Below, piece by piece: positions 31,973-42,480 of a stretch of 64,000 nucleotides of DNA. The notes under the pieces were generated by a model. The model saw nothing but the letters and a program-made list of their open reading frames with translations. It ran no database searches and was not told the DNA's origin. Position 1 is the first letter of the stretch. Every line of letters starts with the position of its first letter. Made by a program: the position numbers and the translations under genes. Origin of the DNA: Litsea cubeba (Eukaryota > Streptophyta > Magnoliopsida > Laurales > Lauraceae); assembly GCA_012931725.1 (NCBI GenBank), contig CM022944.1, positions 60,230,694 through 60,294,693 of the forward strand. Reading direction: 5' to 3'.

Positions 31973-32993
31973 TGTTGACACCAAAAATGTCACTTTGCCT
32001 CTTCAAGATCCAAAGAGCTACATGAAGTCGCAACCTGCCATAAATAGGCAATGCTGCTTCCAAAAATCAAATCTTGTCAGAATCAAACAAAAACTGCAAG
32101 ATTCTTCAAGACAGCCAAAAGAGGAGTACACAAGAAGTTTCGGGCCATTTCAAAATCATTTGGCCTAACTTCGCTTCTCAGACAGCCGAAAAGGAGCTCT
32201 CGGCGGCAAAAGCATCGGAGACACCAAATCTTCGATCAGGGCCGATGGATAGTCCCAAAATACTTCCAAAAGGCTCCACGTCAAGTTCCGAGTCAAACCG
32301 ACAACGTTTGACCCTACATCAACCCTCGAACAGCTAAATCAAGCCTCTCGGCGGCGAGAACCACCGAGGCCATTACTCATCAGATAGAGCACATGGACGG
32401 CTTCAAAATGCTTATAAAGGGCTACACGTCAAATTTCAGGTCATTTCCCCAACATTTGACCATAGTTTGACGCTCGGAAGCCAAATCAGGCCTCTCGGCG
32501 GCAAAGCTCTCCGGGACCATGGTTTCCAAGACAGAGCCTATGGATCATCTTAAAATGACTCCAATAGGTTCCCTGTCAAATTTCAAGTCAATCGGACATC
32601 GGTTGACCGCACATCAAACCGCGACATCTTCATCGCGACAAAAAGCAAGTCTACAGGTGATAGGACCCCAAACGGCTTCAAAAATCAAACAAAAGCCTAT
32701 GGTTGGTCTTACTTATTGCTCAGGAGGCTTCACACCAAATTTCAGGTCATTCCGACATCATTTGGCCCAGTTTCAGCTTCTGACGGAAAATCGGCAGCTC
32801 TGCGCGACAAAGTCTTCGGCTTTCTCAGGAAATTGGAAACTTTGCAAAATAAAATGCAAGGATCCTCATCAGGTTTCCTACAAATAAATTAGGCCAATAA
32901 ATGGTCAAAATGTCAAGGAAAGGTACAGGAGAAAAAAGAATCGAAAAACAGCAAAAACGGACACAAAACGGGACACGAAAGGGGGAAAACCCC

Positions 32994-33062
32994 CCCAGGG
33001 TCGCAGACCCCTGCGACCCTGGGCCAGGGTCGCCGGCGACCTTGGAACCCGGGGTCGCCGGG
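32994..33062. repeat. GC-rich palindrome cluster in U3 of the D 5' LTR
   Basis: A 13 bp arm CCCAGGGTCGCAG (32994-33006), four-base loop and exact complement (33011-33023), followed by further GGGTCGCC/GGCGACC inverted copies. About 700 bp upstream of the TATA box. The 3' LTR lacks 6 bp here. Confidence 0.85.
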
Positions 33063-33720
33063 AAGGCCCCGGAAACCCCGGTTTTCGCCGTTTTTTTGCG
33101 ATTCGAAGAGCCCAGCCTCTGGTACTTTCCAAAATTCATGCTTTTGAGACACCAAGTCCTCTGACATCCGTCCAAAACACGGGTCAATCATCAAGAGTAT
33201 CGAAAACAATATTGATCGCCACCCGGTCAACCAAAAAAAGTGTGCTTTCTACCCGACCGATCGAGAAATCGACAGGACAGATGGCACCGACCCGCTGTTG
33301 GCAACAAACACCTGAAATTACATGATCATCTGATGTCGATCTACATGAAGATCCATCGATGATCATCGACAGAAGAATCCCAAAAGACGTGGCACGGCCC
33401 GCGACTCCTCAGCTGCTCGGCGACCACTTAATGCGATTAATTGACTAGCTTTATTACAGTCATTAATCCATTTCTTTGGACGGCCCAATCAGAAGCAAGC
33501 ATTCGGGAGTTACAAGTCAAGAGATTCATGGCATTTAACCCATGAAACTCCTCCCATCATGGCGATTAAAGGCGATTAAATGCCCTCAATCTCCTCCGGC
33601 CAATCAGAAGCCAAGAAAAAGGAGTTACAAAATAAACAATTCAATTTTGTAACTCCTCCCATTATGCGGCTTAATGACAATAAAAGCCCATAAACCCTCC
33701 TAAAAGGCTACCTAAAAGCC

Positions 33721-33730
33721 TATAAATAGG
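33721..33730 (+). promoter_or_regulatory. TATA box of the D 5' LTR
   Basis: TATAAATAGG preceded by AAAAGCC, with a CATCAGA-rich stretch about 30 bp downstream where transcription should begin. Repeated at 63873-63882. Confidence 0.78.
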
Positions 33731-33889
33731 AGAGCTCTCCAAGAAGAAAAAACATCAGAGACAGCAGACAAACATCAGAAACATCAGAGAAAAAAGCACA
33801 AACACACAGACAGAAATCCAGAGAAAGGAAAAAGAGAGAAAACTCTGCGGAAGTTCTACACCGGCCACCGCAACAAGGTGACAAAAGTC

Positions 33890-33917
33890 CCTTGGGGGGT
33901 ACCCCCCCCCCCCAAGG
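33890..33917 (+). repeat. G6/C12 inverted repeat in the D leader
   Basis: CCTTGGGGGG, then TA, then twelve C and AAGG: arms of 10 bp that would fold into a very stable RNA stem about 140 bases after the probable start site. Whether the other LTR has it cannot be seen, as the window ends first. Confidence 0.75.
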
Positions 33918-34251
33918 TCCTTGCCTTCTCCTCCTGCCTCCAATGGCTTAGATATGGCTTTTCAGCCCATCTACTCGGCTTTTTATTGGACATAGGACCT
34001 CCTTTTGGTCTTTGTCCTCTAAAAACCCGAGGTTATAGCCAAGCCAAGCGAATCAATAGCATCCTCTGTTCTCATCTGCATGGATGATGGCGAAGCCCAC
34101 ATATGGCTTGCGACCGTCAATCTAAACGGGTCCCCCACAATCTCCTGAGAAGTTAGATCCTCCTTTTCTTGCTTTTCATTGTAGTTTGTATTTTTTCAAA
34201 AGAGACAAAAAATCACAACTCTTGTCTTTCATTATTAATAAGGATTGTAAA

Positions 34252-34331
34252 TCGGCTATAAACGCCAAAATCGGCTATAAACGCCAAAAATCGGCTATAA
34301 ACGCCAAAATCGGCTATAAATGCCAAAAAAA
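34252..34331 (+). repeat. CGGCTATAAACGCC tandem repeat in the D LTR
   Basis: Four copies of a ~20 bp unit with 1-2 base spacing changes. The same core, as CGGCTATCAATGCC, forms the array at 46058-46322 and the one in E at 24531-24740. Confidence 0.85.
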
Positions 34332-34610
34332 ATCGCCTTTCACGGCAAATCAAGAAAATGTCTCTTTTCTTAAATATATGTGCAATGGAAAACTTGAAAG
34401 AAGTTGATTTCCTTTTTACTTGCGAAGGTTGATCTCCGGATCACCACTTGCAATTCCAAGTAAAAATAGAAAATCTGGCACACCCACAAAAAAAGAAATG
34501 TTGATGCACGCCCCCTTGCCCCCTGGTTACGAAAGGGTCGGAACCAAACGGACTCCCACGTCCGCCGACCTCGGTAGGAACCCGAGCATTCGGAGCGCGG
34601 TCCATCAAGC

Positions 34611-34628
34611 TGGCTCCACCCGGTGGGA
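34611..34628 (+). other. Candidate primer-binding site of D
   Basis: TGGCTCCACCCGGTGGGA starts with the obligatory TGG and has the look of an acceptor-plus-T-stem complement seen in Tat-lineage elements. I could not match it to a specific tRNA, so the call and the LTR end tied to it are provisional. Confidence 0.45.
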
Positions 34629-36233
34629 CCCGTTTATTTGAGAACACGATGCTAGAAATGAAATATTTGCATATCATATATTTTGCTCTATGCTTATATT
34701 TCTTTTCTCAATTCCTTGGCTACTTTATAATTGGTGGCCTGTGTTGAATTCCGCATCTAAAAAATGAGATGAGATTTATTGTTTGGAAATTTCTAATTCT
34801 TTGAATTTATTTCCACTCTTTCTCTTTTCAAAAAAAAAAAAAATTTAAACAAAAAACAAAAAAAATCAGATTTTTCATTTTTGGATTCAAAATTGAGAAA
34901 CTTTGATCCTCTCCCTTCTGGGCACTGGCGCTCATGGAAATCGTTGAGACCGTGTTCGGATCGGGGGTTGGGCCATTGTTTCTCTTCGATGAGTTCATTA
35001 AAGATCTAAAATATATATATATATATATAAAAAAAAATTTTAGATTTCTCAATTTGGATTCAAAATTGAGAAACCTTGATCCGTTCCTATCGTTCATCGC
35101 GCTTGCAGAAATGTTGAGCCTGTTCGACTAAGGTTTTGGGCCATTGTTTCTCTTCGATGAGTTCATAAAAAAAAATATAATAAAAAAAAAAAAAAAAAGA
35201 CATAGACCACTAAGGTTAAACCAACTGTGTTCTTTGATCATGGTTGATTCAAAGAAAAGCCTTGTCCAGAGTGTGGAGACAGCTTGACTGTTCTAGGCAA
35301 GGGTCCTCCAAACGGGTTCATTAAGTAATCCTACCCTTACCTGGGGGCAATTCTATCAATCAAGATTTCATAAGACCGGGTTAGGAGGCCTATGTGTACT
35401 CTCTCGTCTTTTAAACAAAAATAAATAAATTTTTTTTTTAAAAAAAAAATCTTAAAAATAAAATAAAAAAAAATATAAAATAAAAAAAAGATTTAAAAAA
35501 AAAAAAAAAAAAATCTTCAAAAAAATCTTCAAAATCTTCAAAAAAAAAAAACTTCCGTCATTTTGGGTTTAGATTGGAGAAATCTTGGTCTTCTCCTTTC
35601 TGAGCACTGGCGCTCACGGAAATCGTTGAGACCATGTTCAGATTGGAATGCCTTTTGCTCTCTTTGATGAACCCGATATTGACTTTTCAAAAAAAAAAAA
35701 AAAAACTCGTCATCTTTAGATTCAGATCCGAGAAATTATGGTTCATTTCTTTCTGAGCACTGGCGCTCGCGGAAATCGCTGAGCCCGTGTTTAGATCGGA
35801 ATACCATCTGCTCTCTTTGATGAATCCAATCTTGACCTTTCAAAACAGAGAATCTCATCTCATGGATGCGGTCTCAAAACATTTGTGTCTAGCGGTACTA
35901 GTACGCCCTTTCAGGGTCTACTGTATTGCGACCGGCACATCTGTAACTCCAACTTTATATTCTTCTTACCTCGAGCAAGCTCTGCTTCTCGATAAGTCGA
36001 ATTTAAGTTCACAATTGCTTCTAGCAGTCACTGGGATGCCCATTCCGGGCTTACCATACCTGCGATCAGAACAATTGTACCTTCTATGGCATTTTGCCTT
36101 CCTCATATTGCCTGGGTCATCTACCTCGGGCAATTTGAAAAGACGAAACCATAGAACTTCCCATTTATGATCATTATATTCTTGTGATTACTAATGGATG
36201 TGGTCTTGTTTCAGAAATTTTCGAAAACTAACA
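34629..36233 (+). other. Long leader of D with four diverged repeats
   Basis: About 1.6 kb between primer site and gag without a convincing ORF. A unit centred on CACTGGCGCTC...GGAAATCG and ending in TCTTTGATGA/TCTTCGATGA occurs near 34916-35010, 35590-35690 and 35750-35850, with a degraded copy near 35085-35170, separated by A-rich tracts including about 35420-35545. Leaders of this length are usual in the Tat lineage. Confidence 0.7.
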
Positions 36234-39200
36234 ATGGCAGCTTCACTAACCATTACTTTCGACGAAAACAAGCACCAACTCATGCTTCAACAGAAGCAAA
36301 CCACGCGCACCTACAAGCGCCCCATCAGCTGCTGAAGTGTCAACTCCCTCGGCAACTCTCTGAACTCCGGGTCGACCTCGACTCCCCGGACTATCGTCTT
36401 TGGAACGCTGGGACCATTCCCACTTCCTGAGGAACAAACTGCTCCCTCCAAGAAGCAGAAACTCGCCTCTCAACGTGTCACTACCGTGACACCAAAGGCG
36501 AGCACCAGAAGGCCTGAAGCCCGTGGCAGCCCCACGAAGCCTCAACCTGCAAACAACCAGGTCTACCCCAAGACTTGGTCCCCAAGACCTTCACCAAAAC
36601 AGAGAAGGTCCCAGACATCCACTAAGCCAGCATTCCTGGCCCCACTCAAGGAGAACCAGTTCTATCCTCTTGCCTACATGAAAGAGGAGAGACCCATCTC
36701 CAACCTGACTTCCAAGTCAACCCAGCATGAGCCGGCTTGTTCCTACAAGCCCAAAATCAAGTCATGCATCACAAGGCCTCCACAAGCACCTGCTAAGGCC
36801 TACAAACCTGCAGTTCGACCCTTCATCTCTACAGGAGCCGAACTTCAAAAGTTCAAAGCTTCGCTGCAACTGGCGAAGGATAGGGTTCGCATCCTGTCCT
36901 TGCCCAGCTACAAAGAAGACAGGCTCGGCTGCTGCGCCCGAGGGAGCACATCCTTCATCGTCAAAGCCCAGTCAGAGCTGATTGAAGCTCAAATTGCTCG
37001 TCGTATACGCCGCCGCGCGTCGTACCGACAAAAGAGACTAGAGAAGCAAAGGACCCAGCCTCCCACACTTCAAGTCTCTCCCAAATGGGTCGAAAAAGAA
37101 AGACCCAACCAAGTTGCTGCCGTCCATATGGTTGGAAAAACCAGAAGGCGCCAAAAATCAGCAACAAAAATCCATGTCCGACGTCCGATGACCCGCAACG
37201 TCTCCAGGACAAGAAGACATTCAGAAGAATCCCCTGCTCCTTCAAGCAAAGGACAGCAGAGTGATCCTTCCTCAAGCTCCTCTTCAGAAAGAATGAGCCC
37301 CAGCTCAGTCACCAGGAAAGTTTCTTCGTTCGAATCACGAAGGATGAATGTCTTGGCTACAAATTCTGAGCCACCACCCCGCAATCCACCTCCAGAAGAT
37401 GCGATCACCCGCATCCAGCAGTTGGAACAGGGCCAACGAAGGATTGAAACTCTGATGGAAAACCTTCTCCTCGCCTTCCAAAATCAGGCGAACAATGAAC
37501 CTCCTCCGAATCATCAAGACGACGAGGTAAATAGAGAAGAAAATGAGTCACGCGCCCTTACCAAAAAGGACGTAGACGGTATCCTCGCCAAAGCAAAAGA
37601 AGAGGATATACTCAAGGAGCATGGGATCAAGCCACCATATCCCTTATGGATGGACTCGGTCCCGTTCCCCACCAAATTCAAGCATCCTACTCTCCAAACA
37701 TATACGGGGAAAGGATCAGCCAGACAGCACGTCATCCACTTCAAGATCCTGACGGGAGCTATCGCCGATCAAGATGCACTCAAGATCCGCCTCTTTGCAA
37801 GTACCCTAAAAGGTACGGCCTTCGATTGGTACTCCACTCTGCCGGAGGACTCAATCCAAAACTGGGCCATGTTAGAGACACGCTTCCTGACTCACTTCAA
37901 AGGTGAGGATCACCCCGCTACTATGGCTCAGCTGTGCAGCCTAAAACAGGGGGAGAATGAATCAACATATGACTTCATTCACAAGTGGAAAGCAATGGCA
38001 TACAAATGCTCTGATGTATTGCCACAAGCGTCGCTAGTCGACATCTGCCGAAACAACATGAGAGCCAGAATCCGCTCCATGATCATCGGCAACAAATCAA
38101 AAAACCTGGGAGAACTCCTAGAAGCTTCCATGGAAGCTGAGACGGTGATTAAAGACCTCAACAGTCAGAAATCATCAAGAAAAGAGCCAACCACCATTAC
38201 GACCTCAAAACCAAAGAAGAAAGAGGTCCTCAATGTGCAGACCAAGTCAGCTCCTCAGCCACCAAAGAAAGCTGAAAACAAAGCTGTTGGTAAGAAACCT
38301 GAACTCTCTGATGCCTTCAAAGAACGAGTAGAGAATAAATACCCGTTTGATGAAGATGTTGATGAAATCTTCGGGGCTCTTGTGGCGAATGGCAAGCTCA
38401 CCTTGCCTGAACCAAAAAGACCGGGTGATGTTGGCAAAACCAACGATCCTCGGTACTGTCCATACCACCAGATGATCTCGCATCCTCTCAATCAATGCTT
38501 CGTTGTGAGAGAGAAAATAAATGAGATGTGGAAAAATAGAGTCATCACCTTTGACAAAAACTATGGGTCTGCCTCCGTCAACATGGTGACATGTGGACAA
38601 ACATCAAAATCACCGAAGAAGAAGATCACTACTTCCTTCAAGGTGATAAACTCAATCCAAGCATCCGAGGAACTGGTTCCTTACCCGACACCAGACGGAC
38701 AACCGATATGGGTACATCCCGATCTCCTGGAAGATGAAAATTGGGAGGTCGTGAAAACAAAGCCTACAGCTCAACAGCGAAAGCAGGCTAGGAAACATCT
38801 CCTCAAGCTCAAACGGCAAGAGAAAACCCAGCCAAAACTAGAGGTCAAAGAAAAGGCAGAGGCTTCCTCTACCGCTTCACTGGAGGTAACAAAAACATCC
38901 CTTCCAGAGACTTCAAAGGGGGTAAGGAAATTCACTCTCAATGATTTCATGCCTCCTCAATTTAAAGAAGCCATGCAGGAGGCATCATACTCTTGCAATT
39001 CGGTAGTTGGATTCTCCATTGATGGATACGAGTCCAGCGACACCGATGATGGATTCGAATCCAACTACACAGATGAGTGGGAGGAGTCCCTTGAAACAGG
39101 AGAATATCTCTCCGATGAAGAATGGGTTCCTGAGTCTCATCTTATGCCAGTAATCTGGTATAACCCCCTACAGCCACAAGGATCCTGGTCTGATGATGAA

Positions 39201-39926
39201 GAAGACCAAGAAGCTGTACAGGAAAATGCTGCTGACCCAGCACCTCTCATTACTCCAGTGGAAATCAACAATGTTGAGCCACAAAGAGATGATGAAGAAG
39301 AAGATCCGGCTCCCATGCCTGATCTTGAAGAATATGCAAGGATCTTGCAGCGTCTCGCTCTAGAACAAGAGCAAGACCGCGTCAACGAGCCTCCTCGCAA
39401 CCCAGAGCCTGAAGTCCCTGAAGACCACCAGGTACATCCTCCCTTAACTCCTGAAAATGGAGAAAATTGCTGGATAGACAATCCTCTCACATCCGAGGAT
39501 GAGTCTGACTCCGATCAGGCAACGTCTCCCGTCAGAGCTTCCTGTAATGTGATAATTCGGGATTATAGCTCTTCCGAAGCATCGTCTGATGAGAGCACTT
39601 ACACTCCGGCGACGCCTAGCAATATATCTTCTGGAGCCACCTCGTCTCACGTGACTTTCACTGAGATGACACCCTCTCAGGTTTCTTCTCCTGAGACTGT
39701 GACTTCAAAGTTCACACCCTTCCTGACTGAAGAATTCCCAGCCATTGATGCTTGGGACGATGAATTAGTCAACGAAGAAGAAAGATTGCTGGATGCTGTT
39801 CAGGACTTGTTCCCGGAAAATGCTCCATGCAACACAATCACTGAGGATGGTAACTCTGCTGCTGATGCATCCTCAGCAAATGAAAAACGACAGCCTCTTG
39901 ATCCTGAAGACAATCTTCCAAACTGA
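36234..39926 (+). pseudogene. gag: D Gag with long N-terminal extension
   Basis: I start at ATG 36234 (MAASLTITFDENK), in frame with the long ORF. One TGA at 36333-36335 (after KRPISC) interrupts it; the rest is open for 1,197 codons. The first ~400 residues are basic and Ser/Pro/Arg-rich. A retrotransposon-gag domain follows (FKHPTLQTYTGKGSARQHV, AFDWYSTLPEDSI, ENESTYDFIHKWKAMAYK; about 37660-38160), then a CPYHQMISHPLNQC zinc-binding-like motif and a very acidic C-terminal third. In E the frame continues directly into protease; here a one-base insertion near 39924 ends Gag at LPN. Confidence 0.88.
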
Positions 39927-42480
39927 AGACCCTTCTCAAGAAGCTCTCGAAGTTGGTAGAGGCACCCGCTCTGGCCGGGACTACCACAAAAATTACAACC
40001 AATCTTCCTTTACATATGTAAATCCTTCGGGAAAAGATGTTGTAAGCGCCCCTAGTGGCAACAATGATGAACATGCAGGCCCTAAGGAGGCTTTCAAGTA
40101 TGACTTGATTGAACACTTCAAGCACATACCTGCACGTCTACACATCCTAGATTTGTTGCGAATGTCTCCGCACACTCGTGATAATCTCATTTCGGAATTA
40201 CAAAAGCTGAATGAGGATGTCGACAAACATGCCCCGCAAGTCCTCCAAATTGAAATGGATTACCGGGTCAAAAACTCAGAAGCCTCCTCAAAGGGAGAAA
40301 AGAAGAAAACTGAGGGATCATGCATTGAATGCCTCTCGGTTAAAAAAGCAGCCAGTGCAACCATCGCCTTCACAAAGGATGACCTCCTACTTGGCGAAAC
40401 CAGGCATAACCGACCCCTGTACTTCACAGGGTATATCAAGGAAATGCCTATGCATAGAGTTCAGATCGACCCAGGTTCTGCACTCAACCTCATCTCCACA
40501 TCGGCTCTTGAAGAGTTGGGCATCCCACCCAGCAAACTGAGCCACACATCTGTATCTATCTTTGGATACGATGGGAGTACTCAAAGGCCTATCGGTAAAA
40601 TCAGGTTCAAATTGCAGATCGGTGATCTTATCTCTGAGGTCACAGTGTATGCAATAAAGACCCCTTCATGCTACAACATCCTTCTCGGACGCCCTTGGAT
40701 CCACGAGAATGGTGTTGTCCCTTCAACTCTACATCAATGCATCAAGTTTGTTGGCGACGACGGCATGATACATCGAGTCTTTGCGGACAGAAAACCCTTC
40801 AAAGGTAAAGAAATCCACTTCGCAGACTCACAGATGTATGAAGGTGAAAAAGAAGAAGAGGAAAAGCACACAACATCCTTTGCCGAAAATCTCCAGAAAG
40901 ATAAAGGCAAAGCTCCTCAACAATCACCGGAAGAAAATAAACCATCCGGTAAATCTGAAGAGAGCATTCAAACTCCCTTCATCATCTCCCTTAAATCTTC
41001 AAAGCCTTTGGTCATCACAACTAAAGTGAAGAAGGCAAAACAAAAGCCTGGGGGCAAATTTGTTGTCTCTTTCGTGTCTATCATGCAAGACACGGACTCG
41101 GATTCAGAGCCAGAAGACGACACATCGTCAAGCCAAGCTGACACTCAGCAAGTTCAGCCTGCTCTTACTCCAATGGAGACAACTTCTGACATAGAAGATC
41201 CTACGTCAGCTTCCTTCGTTGTTCCAGCAACTTCAACAAAGGAAAAGCCGATCTTCTTCCATAGATCGGATGCTTCTTCATCAAACTCCATGCTTGAACC
41301 TTTCCAAAATAAAGGTACGCCTCAACTATCCTTATACAGTTCTGTGGCACAAGCTATTATGAAGAAAATGGGCTATGACGCTCAAAACCCAGTCGGTTTG
41401 GGAGAAGGACGCGGTATTCTCACGCCATTGGGGCCCGTCTTGACCAAAAGCCAGCTGGAAGATTGGAGACTCTACGGCTATGTAGAAAAGTCTTCACACG
41501 GGTTAGGGTATGATCCTGACACTCCCTTGAGACAGTTGACACAAAGGCTTAAAAGTCAATATACTGACCAAGCCTCAACATCTCAAATCCATGAAGACAT
41601 CGATCTCCCTGGATATCTCTTTGATGAGTCACCTGACAAAGATCCAGGAAGCTCATCCAATTGGCACGATTTCTCCGAAAATGAAGAGGAGTTGTCCGAT
41701 GGCACAGACGTGTGGACTTCTGACCCAGAAGAACCCTCATCTCCAAAAGAAGTAGCCTACTTCGACTCGGTTTCAACAGGCGATTGGGATCATCTCATAG
41801 CAAGCCTTGGGAAAATTACCGATCAAGAAGACCCGTGGAAAGGAACAAAACCTTGGTCTGGAAATGCCCTTGAAACCCCAGAAGGTTTCGTTGAGCTGGA
41901 AGCCTCCGAAAATATTGTGGAGGAACCACCTTCGAACCTTCCAACAGAAGATCCTGTTCAAAAGATAGACTTGGGAACACCAGATAACCCACGTCCTGTA
42001 TTCATAAGCAAGAATATAAAGGATGATGAGTTACCCGAGTATATCGCTTTTCTTCGTGAGTTCGTTGATTGCTTTGCATGGTCTTACGCTGAAATGCCAG
42101 GCTTAGACCCCAAAATAGCAGTTCACAAACTCAATCTTCAAGAAGACATCAAGCCTGTCAAGCAAGGCCAAAGAAGATTCCGTCCAGATGTGATGGATAA
42201 AATTGAACAAGAAGTTCAAAAACTCAAAAGCGTCGGCTTCATCCGTGAGGAACAACATCCTGAATGGTTGGCCAACATTGTCCCCGTGACAAAGAAAAAT
42301 GGGCAGATCAGGGTCTGTATTGATTATAGAGACCTGAATGGCGCATGCCCAAAAGATGAATTTCCGCTCCCCATACCAGAGGTAATGATTGATAATACCT
42401 GTGGATTCGAGCGAATGACATTCATGGATGGTTTCTCTGGCTACAATCAGATAAAGATGCATCCTGAGATGAAAAACATA
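39925..42480 (+). pseudogene. pol: D pol part 1: protease, G-patch, RT N-terminus
   Basis: The +1 frame after the gag shift, entered at DPSQEALEVGRG. Protease has VQIDPGSALNLIS with the active Asp at 40468-40470. About 300 codons later is a G-patch-like motif (AIMKKMGYDAQNPVGLGEG, about 41355-41412) and GLGYDPD, known between protease and RT in plant gypsy elements. RT begins with PDVMDKIEQEVQKLKSVGFI, VCIDYRDLNGACPKDEFPLP and FMDGFSGYNQIKM. It goes out of frame at about 42478-42482, most simply by a two-base insertion just before the TSFRTPFG phrase. Confidence 0.88.

Larger units (their letters stand above)
31973..34607 (+). repeat. 5' LTR of element D (right end approximate)
   Basis: Begins TGTTGACACCAAAAATGTCAC, the same as at 62130. 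Paired sequence is visible only to about 33870 because the 3' LTR leaves the window. I place the end near 34607 because a primer-site-like sequence starts at 34611. It contains a GC-rich hairpin (32994-33023), TATA box (33721), a G6/C12 inverted repeat (33890-33917) and four copies of TCGGCTATAAACGCCAAAA (34252-34331). ORFs inside recur in the other LTR. Confidence 0.8.

Noticed and set aside
33184..33366. A 60-codon minus-strand ORF repeated at 63336-63518
   Set aside because: Both copies lie in the D LTRs. Identity reflects LTR duplication, and no motif is present.
36727..39490. Numerous 60-117 codon ORFs on both strands over D gag
   Set aside because: Overlaps of the long gag frame in other frames, with Ser/Arg-rich composition forced by the real frame. 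No independent support.
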